Below, piece by piece: positions 11,401-23,400 of a stretch of 33,755 bases of DNA (its first letter is position 1; the number at the start of each line of letters is the position of its first letter). The stretch is from Lenisia limosa (taxonomy: Eukaryota; Breviatea): the NCBI GenBank assembly GCA_001655205.1, contig LPNZ01010658.1, forward strand, positions 1 through 33,755, read 5' to 3'. Both the position numbers and the translations under genes were made by a program. Below the pieces are notes generated by a model that was not told the origin of the DNA, did not search any database, and saw only the letters and a list, made by a program, of their open reading frames with translations.

Positions 11401-14400
11401 ATCTACGTGTCTCCAGTGCACACCGGGCTACTACTGCGAATCAAGCGGACTGAGCTCGGTTAGTGGCCCCTGTACAGCCGGCTTCTATTGTCCCGGTGGC
11501 GACATCCATTCTGGCAATCCCAACCAAACCTGTCCAATCGGCCACCAGTGTCCGTTACAGTCCATTTCGGCTGACCCATGCCCTCAGGGCTCCTACCAGG
11601 ACCAAGCCGGCCAAGCGTCGTGTTCAGCGTGTCCCGTCGGCATGTACTGCCCCACGTTCAACACCACCGTCCCGTCTGCCTGTCCTGCTGGAAGCTACTG
11701 TCCCCTTGCCACCAAGTTTGCAGGCGAGTTCCTCTGCCCTGCAGGCCGACTTTCTGTTTTAGAGAATCTTGAGAAGGCAGCTGACTGTCCGGCTTGTCCG
11801 CCATCAAAATACTGCGCGTCCTTGGGTATGATGACAGTGTCGGGTGATTGTAGCGAGGGTTACTACTGCTCCGGAGGTGCAACGACTGGTTTGGGGGCTT
11901 CATGCTCTAATGTCTCATTTTATCGTATTAGTAGTGCCGCATTTCCCCCACTTACCATATTTAGACACGCCCACAGACGGAATCACAGGCAATACTTGCC
12001 CGCCGGGTCACTATTGCCCGGCCAACTCCAGCATCGCAACCCCTTGTCCTGTCGGAACGTATTTGGAAACCACGGGCTCCACCAAGATCGAAGACTGCCA
12101 GCCGTGTACAGCCGGCTTTTACTGCGACTCACCTGGTATGGTTGCGCGAGTCGACGCTGACGAGTGTTCCGAAGGTTATTTCTGCACCTCCGCCGCTACA
12201 ACTGCTATGCCTACTGATGGTGTAACTGGTAATATTTGCCCGGACGGAAGCTATTGCCCAGCCGCTTCCGATGCTCCTGTGCCGTGCGGCCCGGGCACCT
12301 TTGCTCCGGGACCAGGAATGTCGGAATGTTCACCCTGTCCCGTCGGTAGACTCTGTCCCAATTTGGGTATGGACAACACATTGGACTGCACTCCGGGCCA
12401 TTATTGTCCCGTCGGCTCGTCCATCGCTGTTGGATGTCCACTCGCAACCTTCAGCAATTCAACGGACCTGACGGACAGCGGCCTTTGTTCCCCCTGTCCA
12501 CCTGGCTTCTACTGCTCACCTGCTGGTNNNNNNNNNNNNNNNNNNNNNNNNNNNNNNNNNNNNNNNNNNNNNNNNNNNNNNNNNNNNNNNNNNNNNNNNN
12601 NNNNNNNNNNNNNNNNNNNNNNNNNNNNNNATAAATCAGGTCTGAGTGAACCGGCGGGGCCGTGCGAAGAAGGCTTCATCTGTTCCGGCGGCTCGGATAG
12701 CCCAGTACCGTCAGGAGTTTGGCCGGCAAACGGGCCGTGTCCGACTGGGCATTATTGTCCCGAAGGTACTTTAGCGCCTGTAGAGTGCCCTGCTGGCACG
12801 CTCGTGGCAACCACAGGCAGTCGTGACGTGAGAGATTGCCTTCCTTGCACCGGCGGTGACTTCTGCTCCACTGCAGGTTTGCAAATACAAAACTAGAGGA
12901 AAAGCTGTTTTAATTGGACCATATTTCCCAACCCGCACCCACCTGACGTTGTAGGTCTCAGTGCTGTCACAGGGCCCTGTAGTCCTGGCTATTACTGCCC
13001 CAGTGACAGGTATGTTACGCTGCTGAATTACTAATAGTATACAATAATCTACATTTGTACATCTGTTACTGTTGTCGTAATTCAGACTGCTCTTGTTTGT
13101 TGTTCCTCGGTTTACAATATTAGGAATGTTGTAGACTACGCCCCAAGTGATGGTCTGTGTCCTGCGGGCTATTTCTGCGCGATCGGGTCGGAAAGCCCAA
13201 CCGGGTGTCCTGACGGCCAATATCAGCCGCTGGAGGGCCAAAGCAATTGCATCGACTGTCCGGCTGGCTTCTTCTGCATGGGCAACGCGACGCACCCCTC
13301 AGAGTGTCCGATACGCAGTTTCTGTCCTGAAGGCTCAGCCGCGCCATCCTTGTGTACAGATGGCACTTGGACTAACTCCACGGGCCTCACTTCCGCTTCC
13401 GACTGCTCAGCTTGCCCCGCCACGTTCTACTGTGTCAATGGCGAAGTGGCCGGACATTGCGCAGCCGGATACATTTGTTATAGCGGAGCTCCGAGCCCCT
13501 CGCCTGGCATTCAGGGTCCAGTGTTGGCCAAGACGGCCGGGCCATGCTCAACTGGCCACTACTGTCCCGCCGGCACGGATGTTGAGATTCCGTGTCCTGA
13601 CGGCACAGTTCGCGGACTGGAGGGCGGCCAGAAGGCCAGCGACTGTGGTCCCTGCCCGGCAGGCTTCGTGTGTGTGGATGGCGACCCTGTTGCCTATCAA
13701 TGTCCTCGGGGCTACTACTGCGCGCTGGAGCAGAGTGCTGAGCCTTGCCCGTTGGGGAGCTACAATGCCGATCTTCAGGGCGAGGACCTCACCGACTGCG
13801 CTCCATGCCCAGCCGGTTATCTTTGCGATGACGTGGCCATCTCCAATTTGCTCCTGCATACCTGTCCAGCTGGGAGCTACTGCGAGGAGGGAGCCAGTGA
13901 GAAGCAGCCTTGTCCTGGTGGCACATTCCGAACCACACCAGCCGCGACTGCAGCGTCAGATTGCACCATGTGTCCGGCCGGATACTACTGTCCCGTGGAA
14001 TCGATAAGCCCCACGGTGTGCCCAGAGGAGCACTATTGTCTCACCAACTCCTCAGAACCAACGCTGTGTTCGCCAGGGTTCGTGTGCCCTGTCAACTCAG
14101 TTTTTCCCATTGTTTGTCCGGGCGGATCGTATTGCCCCCTCGGAGCTGTGGTGTCTATACCCTGTCTTGCTGGCCACTATTGCCCCGAAGGAAGCAGTGA
14201 GCCTGAGAAGTGCCCTGCCGGCACCCTTGGGCTTGTTGACGGCCCGGCCGGAAAAGCCTCGGCAGCCACGGCGTGTCAGTTGTGTCCTGCCGGCACGGGC
14301 TCGTCCTTGGACCGCCTCTCCTGTGAGGCGTGCGNNNNNNNNNNNNNNNNNNNNNNNNNNNNNNNNNNNNNNNNNNNNNNNNNNNNNNNNNNNNNNNNNN

Positions 14401-17400
14401 NNNNNNNNNTCAGCCTACGGAAGATGAGCATAACGGCTACGTCTGCCCCGTGGGGTACTATTGTCCGGAGGGCTCATCTGAAGAACTGCCATGCCCTCCG
14501 GGCTTCTACGCAGCAAACACCATGACAACGCTCCTGTCCGGCTGCACCCCTTGCCAGGCCAACAGCTACAATCCCAAGTACGGCCAGAAGGCGTGTTTGC
14601 CATGTGGCGCGTCTGCGTACAGTGGCGCTGGCGCCTCAGAATGCGCGTGTCGGGGCTCTCACCGCACGTTCCAAGCCTCGGATGGACAGTGTCTTTGTGA
14701 CTCAGGATACGAATATTTCGCTTCCGACTTGAAAGGTGACAATGAGGACAACTCGGCTGGTTGTCAGAGTGTCGTGTATGACAGGTGCGACCAGGGCGAC
14801 ACTCGAACGGCCGACGGCACGTGTCTTTCCAACAGTGACGAGGGCGTGTACTGCAACAGCCGCTGCCCTACCGGATTCGGACTCTACCGTAAGGGGGGTA
14901 ATTCTCACTAATAAACATTATAAATAAATTCATAGGGATTCCATCAACAAATCATCATACTTCCGCGCCCTTCGCGCCGAAACAATTTGCAAACAGTTGA
15001 ATCATGCTTTTCCACTCACCATTTAGACTCGGGCTATGGTTCGTGTGAATGTCTCAATACCAACGCACAGACCTACAGTTCGGAGATCATATGCGACGCG
15101 TCTTGTCGCACTAAAGCGTTCAAGGTGGGAATAAGCTTCTATGATATCACAAGGTGGGAAGAAGCTTCTATGATATCATAAAGGTCCGTAAAAGACGCAA
15201 CTGAACTGATTTCTTCATTCAGAAGAATTCAGTTTATTCGGGTACTAGTCAAGGATAATACGAATTTCATATTCTCACCCCTACAGGTTTTTCTTGACAT
15301 AACCAATTCTAACCCCTTCAGGTTGTTCTTGACACAACCAATTCTCCTAGTCTCAGTCTCCGTGTGATTAACAAGGAAACTTCCAACATGACAGATGCAG
15401 TGGGAGGGGGCGGTGAACATAAGCTATGGAGGATCAAAAGCAAAACAATATCTTAACCCCGAAAGCAAATTTTGTTGACAGGCGCAGGTTGATACTGCGG
15501 CCGTCTCCGGTCTGTACGGCACACCAACCCCAGCCAAATGCGTTTCGGGATACTGCCAACTGGAAATCATGGTGTTGGATGATGCCGGGTTTTGGGGTGT
15601 GGTCGAGGCTTCGCGAGGCTACATGGAGAACATGCTCAGCTTCGACTTATCTGCCATCACGCCTGACCCTATCGATTCTCTTCGTGTGACACAGCACAGC
15701 GAAATTCTGGAAACACTGACCGGCCGAAGGGATGTTGCTGGACAAGACAGGGTTATAACCAATGCAACCGTCATTCCAAATCCTATAGTTTGTCTCATTG
15801 AAGGAGAAGGCCTAGTGGTATCTCTCGCCTCAGGCACGCAACACCACCCAGTGTATCTCAAGGACTCCCTTCTCAATGATAACGAAGGCTTTGATAGTGG
15901 TGGGCATTAATATTGGTTTGTTTTTGGGTTCTGCACCTTTTTCCCTGAGGGCATTTCACTTGGGGCAACCGTTTTTTGAACATTTTCTAACAGTTTTTTT
16001 TTTTGCATTTTCTAACAGTTTTTTTTGCATTTTCTAACGCATGGATAGGAGCGTTCCGTCAGCTGACCACTCGAATTGAAAGTGGCCTGGACGTTAACCT
16101 TGTCATTGCCACGTTCGACTCTGCCGGTGGGAGGCAAGCTATGTTATGTTCCTTCTTTAGCTTCATATTTTGCGACACTATTTCCTTTGGAAGCACTAAC
16201 AACCATAGGTACATACGTCTTTGGGAGTGCCAGTGACAACACGCAGCAAATTATCGTTTCCGTCCTGGCGAGTGGCCTGTCTTGCCCCAATGCCAGCCCC
16301 TCTTTGGAAGGAGACGGCAGTGGAGGAGCGCGGATCCTTGCACCAAGTACCACGAATCTGGCGACTGTTGGTGTTGTGCGTGAAGACTCCCTCACTATCG
16401 AGCCCGATTGGTTGCTCATCATAGCTGCTCTCATGTTCATGTTCTTCCTGTCGCTGTGCTCGTTCAGTGTTCTTCGCTGGCTGCGGCAGCGAACGAGTTT
16501 GACTGACGAGGAGCCAGTCCCGGACTATTGGCGTGTTGGCGAGTTTGGCCGGCCGCCTTGGCTTCAGGGCGCTTCAACGCAATACCCGTACATGACCCGG
16601 CCCGGCCAGAAGGATGTCGGATCCGACGAAGATGAGCCGTCGGAGCATTTGGCCATGCACAACACAATGACGACTGCAGCTCATCCGAGGCTCCTAGGCC
16701 ACCAGCTGACCTATAGCAATGTTGATGACAAGGACCCTACGGCATTGACGACCCCGTTCATGCTCGAGAATTTCAGTGTCAAAACGCTCTTTGACAAACT
16801 TGAGGATCAGACTCTGCACGTGGCGTCGCAGCTGTCTAGAGGGCAGATTGAGGTTCAGACCTTCCATGACCGTGTTGTTGCCCACACCGACGAACTCAAG
16901 GCCCTCCTGCATCATAAGGTGTTTGCGGCCGAGGAAGCGCTTGAGGAGAACAGGCGTGCACGCGACTCTGAACGCGCGCGCCGCTCCAAACTAGCCGGTC
17001 GCTTTTTACCCGTCCTGCAGCAGCACCAGGCCCTCTGCATCACAAGCAGCCAGAAACGGTCCGGCTTTGACGGCATGTTGCGCGCCATACGCATGCGCCT
17101 CAGCACTTTACGCCAGCTTTCCGTCCAAGGTCTGCGAGCCCTCGTGGCTTCCGACAAACCTCAAGACGCGGCCCGGGTTGAGATCATGATTGCCGATCAC
17201 GCCGCCGCCATCAACCATGTCAAGACGCTCCTGGAGGCCGAGGCCCGGCGCCGTGGTGTGTACACCGCCGTTGGCGAGGCAACCGGGGCGGTTTTGGCTG
17301 ACCGGCACGGCAAAGTCATTCCGTTGGACGTTCTCCGTGACAGACACGGCAATATCGGCCCTCTGGAAGGTGTCGTCGAGACGGATGACGTGTATGGTCT

Positions 17401-20400
17401 GTTGTTCCCCGTGCCGGGGTCGAAAATGATCACTGCCGCGGGGAAAACCAAACCCGTGCCACCTTACCATATGGTGCACCCCATGACCGGACGAGTGGTG
17501 CCTATACATGGCTACGCCGCTGTGACAAGTGTTGGCAGATGTCTGACCATCGGCGACGTCAACGTGGATGTTACGCTGGCGCAAGGCGGTGGCCTTCCTC
17601 TTGTCGTTCTCTCCGATGAGGTTTCGCACAGTCTCCGGAACCGTACCGGCCCAATTCGTCCTGGAGGGGAGATGGTTGACCATTCTTCAGGTGCGTGGGC
17701 TGGCTTTCGTGAATAATGACAACGATAATATTACTTTGGCAACGGTTAATTTATTATCTTATTGACCACCCCAGGCCAAGCGGTGCCGATTATTGCCGCC
17801 GCCATCGACCCACAATCTCGAGGTCCGGTGCCGCTAGGAGGCACGTACCTGCACCCCCTGTCAGGTATGTTGAAATTTTGTTCTATGTATCGTATCACAC
17901 AATACTATTTCGACTCTAAACAGAATTTACCCCACCACCCCACAGGAGAGCCCACTATCATCCGAACTGGAGAGTTGATGCTTGATGGAGAAAAGCCAAC
18001 TTTGGTGACTGGAATTACTGTGGACGGCTCAACCTCGAAGGTAAGTCAAATGCAACCACGGTCTTGGTCCGCCATTACCAGGAGCTTTATTTCATGCCCC
18101 CCCCCCNNNNNNNNNNNNNNNNNNNNNNNNNNNNNNNNNNNNNNNNNNNNNNNNNNNNNNNNNNNNNNNNNNNNNNNNATCCTCCCGAACCAGACGATAA
18201 ATGATGAGCTTTCAGGTTCGCAAACGGCTCTCTTGGCCGAACTGGTTATTAGTTTCCTTATTTTCCAGGCCACACTGTCTTGGTATCCGGCTCGCACATT
18301 GACCCCTCTTCGGGCTATCCCGTGGCGACTACGGGCGGAATGTGCTCTTTAGCCGACGCCGTGCTTCTGGAGGCTGTTGCTGCCGACATCGTGGGGTGCA
18401 TGGGGGTTGAGAGTGTATGCCATTGGATCATTGACCGAATAGGGAGCGTTGGGAGAGATCCAAGATCGACTTGAAGAGTTTCTCCGGTCTTGTACTGCTG
18501 AGGCTCGAGCCTACAAGAAGGCCCTCGCTATCAGCCAGGACAATCCGGCCCGGCTTCGCTCAGGTTGCCACCCTTACATCTGCCTTTCTCACCCGTGTGT
18601 CTGCTTATCTCACCCGTGCATCTGCTTATCTCACACGTGCAGTTGAGGCAGAGCACCGGTCTGCGGCCACAACGCTGCGTCTGGACCTGACGGACAGTAT
18701 CGAATCTGCCGTCGTACAAGAGGAGAAGGTGGCTGGGCATATCAAGGGGAAGGTGCCCTACCCTTGGATATATGAGGGCTTATCGAAGTCCTTATCGAGG
18801 ATTTATCGAGGGTTTACCGAGGGTTTACCTAAGTCTTGACGTATCAGATGTTTTCGTCGTATTCGGCCAATGAGCGAACAGCACGGCAACAGCGCAGCAC
18901 AAATCTTGCCAGGGTCATCCAACGTCTGTATTTCACAAACCAGACCATTGAGACTGGGTTGTTCCGCCCACAACCGCCACCCGGTTGGTGGAGGCGGTGT
19001 TCTCATAGTAATTACTATCCGTGTTGTTTAGAAGTGATAGGACCTCCTATTACTTCCCCCCCAGAANNNNNNNNNNNNNNNNNNNNNNNNNNNNNNNNNN
19101 NNNNNNNNNNNNNNNNNNNNNNNNNNNNNNNNNNNNNNNNNNNNNNNNNNNNNNNNNNNNNACTCGGAACGGTCATCATCGTCGGCAGACCCGAGCCCTG
19201 TCCAACGCCAAGACGGGCTGGGCTGAGATCGAGACCCTCATGAGCAGTCTCTCGCCACCAGGTGGGCTATCAAGCAGCTGTTTCGCTTTTGTCATTATGA
19301 ACCGTATTCCTTCTCATATACGCAAATCTGATTAGTACCTTTACGCCAATATTCTTCATCGNNNNNNNNNNNNNNNNNNNNNNNNNNNNNNNNNNNNNNN
19401 NNNNNNNNNNNNNNNNNNNNNNNNNNNNNNNNNNNNNNNNNNNNNNNNNNNNNNNNNNNNNNNNNNNNNNNNNNNNNNNNNNNNNNNNNNNNNNNNNNNN
19501 NNNNNNNNNNNNNNNNNNNNNNNNNNTTTGTTGAGCAGGTGGAAGCGCTGCACCGTAACTTTGAATCCGAGCGGGATCGAAGGGGCGAGCGGCGAAGCCA
19601 GGTAAGGGCAAGTATTATGAGATGGGGAGCAATCGTTACAGAAGGGACAGTTTTATCTCTTGTAGGAGGAACAGCAAGAAGACGAGGGATTAACAGGCGC
19701 AATTGATGACGTCGACACTGAAGCAACCAAAGCGGCCAAGGGGGTTGATGCTGAAGGTGTGCTGGTGGCATGTAATATCATATAGTAATGTTCTTTTCTG
19801 AACTGACATAGCACCATTCCCACGCGCAGTTCTGTTTATACCATCACAGAANNNNNNNNNNNNNNNNNNNNNNNNNNNNNNNNNNNNNNNNNNNNNNNNN
19901 NNNNNNNNNNNNNNNNNNNNNNNNNNNNNNNNNNNNNNNNNNNNNNNNNNNNNNNNNNNNNNNNNNNNNNNNNNNNNNNNNNNNNNNNNNNNNNNNNNNN
20001 NNNNNNNNNNNNNNNNNNNNNNNNNNNNNNNNNNNNNNNNNNNNNNNNNNNNNNNNNNNNNNNNNNNNNCGAAGCAGATGCGGAAACATATGCAGTTAGG
20101 ATTAATTATATTAGACAATATCAGAGAGAAAGCAGAACCTGACCCTGAATAGGTGTCCTTTTGGATCGAGTCCGCTCAGATCCTTGCCGGACCTGCGGGC
20201 TCAGTGCTCACAGCTGTGGAACAGGTGGAATCTCCGTCCCTCCCCCCGCCCACTATCCAGGTGTGCTATTACCACCCCCCCAGGTCAACAATATTCACTC
20301 CGTAGGTCACGGCCGAGGCTGAGGATGATGGTGTTGTTGATGTGGACGGACCTGAAGACCCTTCAGCTCCTGAGCAGCTGGTGGGAAACATTCCATATTT

Positions 20401-23400
20401 GCCATGTCCATTGCCTACCTTAATTGGCAACTTTTTTTTGTCAACTTACCATATCAGGCAACTGAGGCGACTGACCTCTCCCGCCGCCAGGCTGTTGATG
20501 ATACTATCAAGGTAGGGGCTACCTAACTGTCCCTTTATGAGCCTCATTCCCCCCTCTCTTTTGACCAAAAATGGACATGCTAATACCTTCACTGCCTTCC
20601 AAAAGCGTATCAATTGGGCAGACCTTTTAGAAACACAATAAAGGGGAAGCTGAGCCTAAAGCAGTGTGTTTAACCTCCAGGAATATTTTCTTATTTTAAC
20701 TAATGGGACAGAGTTTGTCAGTCCTTTTCGTTGAAAGTTCGATTACTTTTTCACCAAATCGCTATTGTCTCAATTCTTCTCGACTTAGCACCCCACACCC
20801 CAGGTCATGAGACTAGCTGTGAATGAGGCACGCGCACGTGACATGTTCGGCCCAACCGCAATTTGGGATGTAGCGGTGGACTACAGCGCCGCACGGTCCA
20901 CTGCTGCCAAACAACTGCTTGAGGAATATGCCGGCCGGTGCGNNNNNNNNNNNNNNNNNNNNNNNNNNNNNNNNNNNNNNNNNNNNNNNNNNNNNNNNNN
21001 NNNNGTAGTGTTCTCGCGGCCGCCAAGGTTCATTGTTTAGATCTGCCACATCTGCCGGTGTTGCACAGGGGCCCGTCATCACAGCTGAAGTTGCCGCAAT
21101 GCTCGCACAAATGGTAGCTCGGAGTCCTACGAAACGGAGCGCCTTCCAGAGTTGAATTGACCATTTAGGTTGGCATGAGAGGTGCAACAGTTGAGAGAGT
21201 TGCCGCAGTGGCTGACATGCAATCGTCCAATGAGATCATGGTCCAAGAACAGAAAGCGCAGGTTGGTACCCGTGGATTGTGCTTGGCAAAATCCGACATT
21301 TTACCCTGTAGGCCCGGAATGATATGGACCGATTATTGGCGGACGAGGAGTCCACAGACCGTGAAGTCATGAAGAAGAGGCTTGATGTCAAGAAAAAGAG
21401 GGCCATGGAGAAGTTAAGGTTACAGATGAGAGAGAAACTCAAAGTGGGGGGAGGGTCTGCGTCATGCCATTTTAACCAGTCAGGAATACAGCTCATTTAA
21501 GCCTTTCTGTTCATAAGGCTCACTACACCCCCCTCCAGAACGCAAAATCCTCTAGTGCTGAAGAGATGGTGATGGCGGAGCACGAGCAGCAGTTGAATTC
21601 CTTGGAGCATGAGCTGGAAACTGCCAAGGTACAGGCCGAGCGTGGCCTAGAGAACACCAATAACGCAAGGAGANNNNNNNNNNNNNNNNNNNNNNNNNNN
21701 NNNNNNNNNNNNNNNNNNNNNNNNNNNNNNNNNNNNNNNNNNNNNNNNNNNNNNNNNNNNNNNNNNNNNNNNNNNNNNNNNNNNNNNNNNNNNNNNNNNN
21801 NTTGACCTGCTATGTATAGCAAATCGGTCAAACTTATCCAGGTCACTGTACAGATATATAAGTACTTTATCATAAGATATGTTATATAAACCAAGACTTA
21901 CAAGCCAAGAGCGTCGAGAGAGTCAGTTGCAACGACAGTATGAGGACATTGAGGCTCTCCCACAGGCGTCTTACGCTTCCCTTCCTTCAGGTATGATAAG
22001 CGATTGGCTTGAGCTCGTGTCAATCTTTATCAAAATGAGTTGTTTTTTTTTTATTATTATTATTATTCTTATTATCAATTTTTCATCTCTGCAGGTATTG
22101 ATGGGATNNNNNNNNNNNNNNNNNNNNNNNNNNNNNNNNNNNNNNNNNNNNNNNNNNNNNNNNNNNNNNNNNNNNNNNNNNNNNNNNNNNNNNNNNNNNN
22201 NNNNNNNNNNNNNNNNNNNNNNNNNNNNNNNNNNNNNNNNNNNNNNNNNNNNNNNNNNNNNNNNNNNNNNNNNNNNNNNNNNNNNNNNNNNNNNNNNNNN
22301 NNNNNNNNNNNNNNNNNNNNNNNNNNNNNNNNNNNNNNNNNNNNNNNNGCTCGTGCTGATGCGGATAAGGCTGAGGAGGAAGAGAAGCAAATCCTTCAAA
22401 GAGTGGCTGTTGTGGAGGAGGAAAAGGTGCTCCAAGCAGGTGCTGTGGAAAGCACCGAGCTCCAGACAGCCACCAACAAGCTGGAGGAGATGATTGCCCG
22501 GGCTGAAGCGGCCGCGAACCAAAACGCTGCTGATACACTTCGACGACAGGGTGGGTGCGGCTTTTATTTCGTCTCGCATTTTGTATTCTTAATAATCAAA
22601 TCCTCATTTGGCAACTATTCTGATTCGGACAGAGGCCGAGGCTCAGGAAGCCATTGCTGCGGTTGAGCGTGCACGCACCATAGCACAGGCACGCGAAGAT
22701 GCCCTTGTTGAGGAATCGCGCATCCGAGCCGAGTTACTGAGTAAAGCAATTGAAGAGGGTGAGTCGAAGTTGGCACTCAAACATCGCGCAGAGCGTGAGG
22801 CCACCATCACGGAAGTTGCTATTGAGGAAGCAGAGGCAATTGAAAAACTTCGTGAAAACCATCAGAAAGAGGTTCGTGGGGTTATGGCTGCTACCAGCAT
22901 GGAACTTCTTCCTTTGCTCACACTACAGGTCGAACAATCAGTTCAGAATGCTCAGGCCGCTATATTGGAGGAAAACACAGACGCTTCTGATGAAATCAAG
23001 GTAAGCAGGCACCAGTTATGTTGATCAAGTTAACAGGAGTATGATACCTTATAAGGAGAATGTACTTGATAGAATATATCATATTGCAAACTCAAAGAAA
23101 TATGTTCTTTTCATGGTTTCTGTCAACTCCAACACTTGTTTTTCCTGGACTGCGAGCATAAATTTCTCGCATCAACACCAGGTTGACTTACCATATTAGG
23201 AATCTCTAGCCGCCGGCGCCGCAATTACGGCTACCGCGAAGGCTGGGCTTGACCTGGCTCGGATGGAGGAGGAGACGCGGCAATCCATGTCGGCCCGTCG
23301 GGACCTAAAGTTGGGTGTCCTGAAGGTATTTGGGGATGGTGGGTATTGTTGTGAGGAATGCATAAGCTTATATGATATACTATATAGCAATGAGAAATAA

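Larger units (their letters stand above)
14936..16126 (+). other. Cysteine-poor juxtamembrane region
   Basis: Exons: 14936-14995, 15027-15124, 15322-15399, 15482 (or 15488) to 15899, 16049-16126. Phases agree throughout. Clear protein-like sequence includes GYGSCECLNTNAQ, YCQLEIMVLDDAGFWGVVEA, SLRVTQHSEILETLTGRRDV and GAFRQLTTRIESGLDVNLV. Cysteines become rare and the composition suggests a globular beta-rich domain just outside the membrane; I recognise no family. The 14936-14995 exon is the least certain: the phase-consistent frame is S/T/H-rich, while another frame (DSINKSSYFRALRAETICKQ) has better codon usage but no compatible donor, so a one-base assembly error is possible. Confidence 0.6.
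18443..21673 (+). other. Coiled-coil segment 1 (many small exons)
   Basis: Exons: 18443-18563, 18643-18728, 18848-18983, 19065 (into gap), 19162-19261, 19527 or earlier to 19601, 19666-19756, 20153-20260, 20306-20380, 20458-20511, 20804-20942 (into gap), 21005-21027, 21069-21113, 21169-21261, 21312-21443, 21539-21673 (into gap). Sequences are charged and helical: EIQDRLEEFLRS, VEALHRNFESERDRRGERR, EVMKKRLDVKKKRAMEKL. They alternate with acidic linkers (AEDDGVVDVDGPEDPS). Most junctions are phase 0 after CAG or AAG. The 20260/20306 boundary is uncertain: ending at 20223 is also in frame. Several exons here touch gaps, so parts are missing. Confidence 0.72.

Noticed and set aside
2414-14897. 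Giardia-type variant surface protein
   Set aside because: The repeats are GCC-type with many introns, the transmembrane segment is followed by a very long tail, and the short CRGKA-like cytoplasmic end of VSPs is absent.
17108-17683. Minus-strand open frame of 191 codons
   Set aside because: It overlaps the firmly supported transmembrane exon and has no start context, introns or recognisable content.
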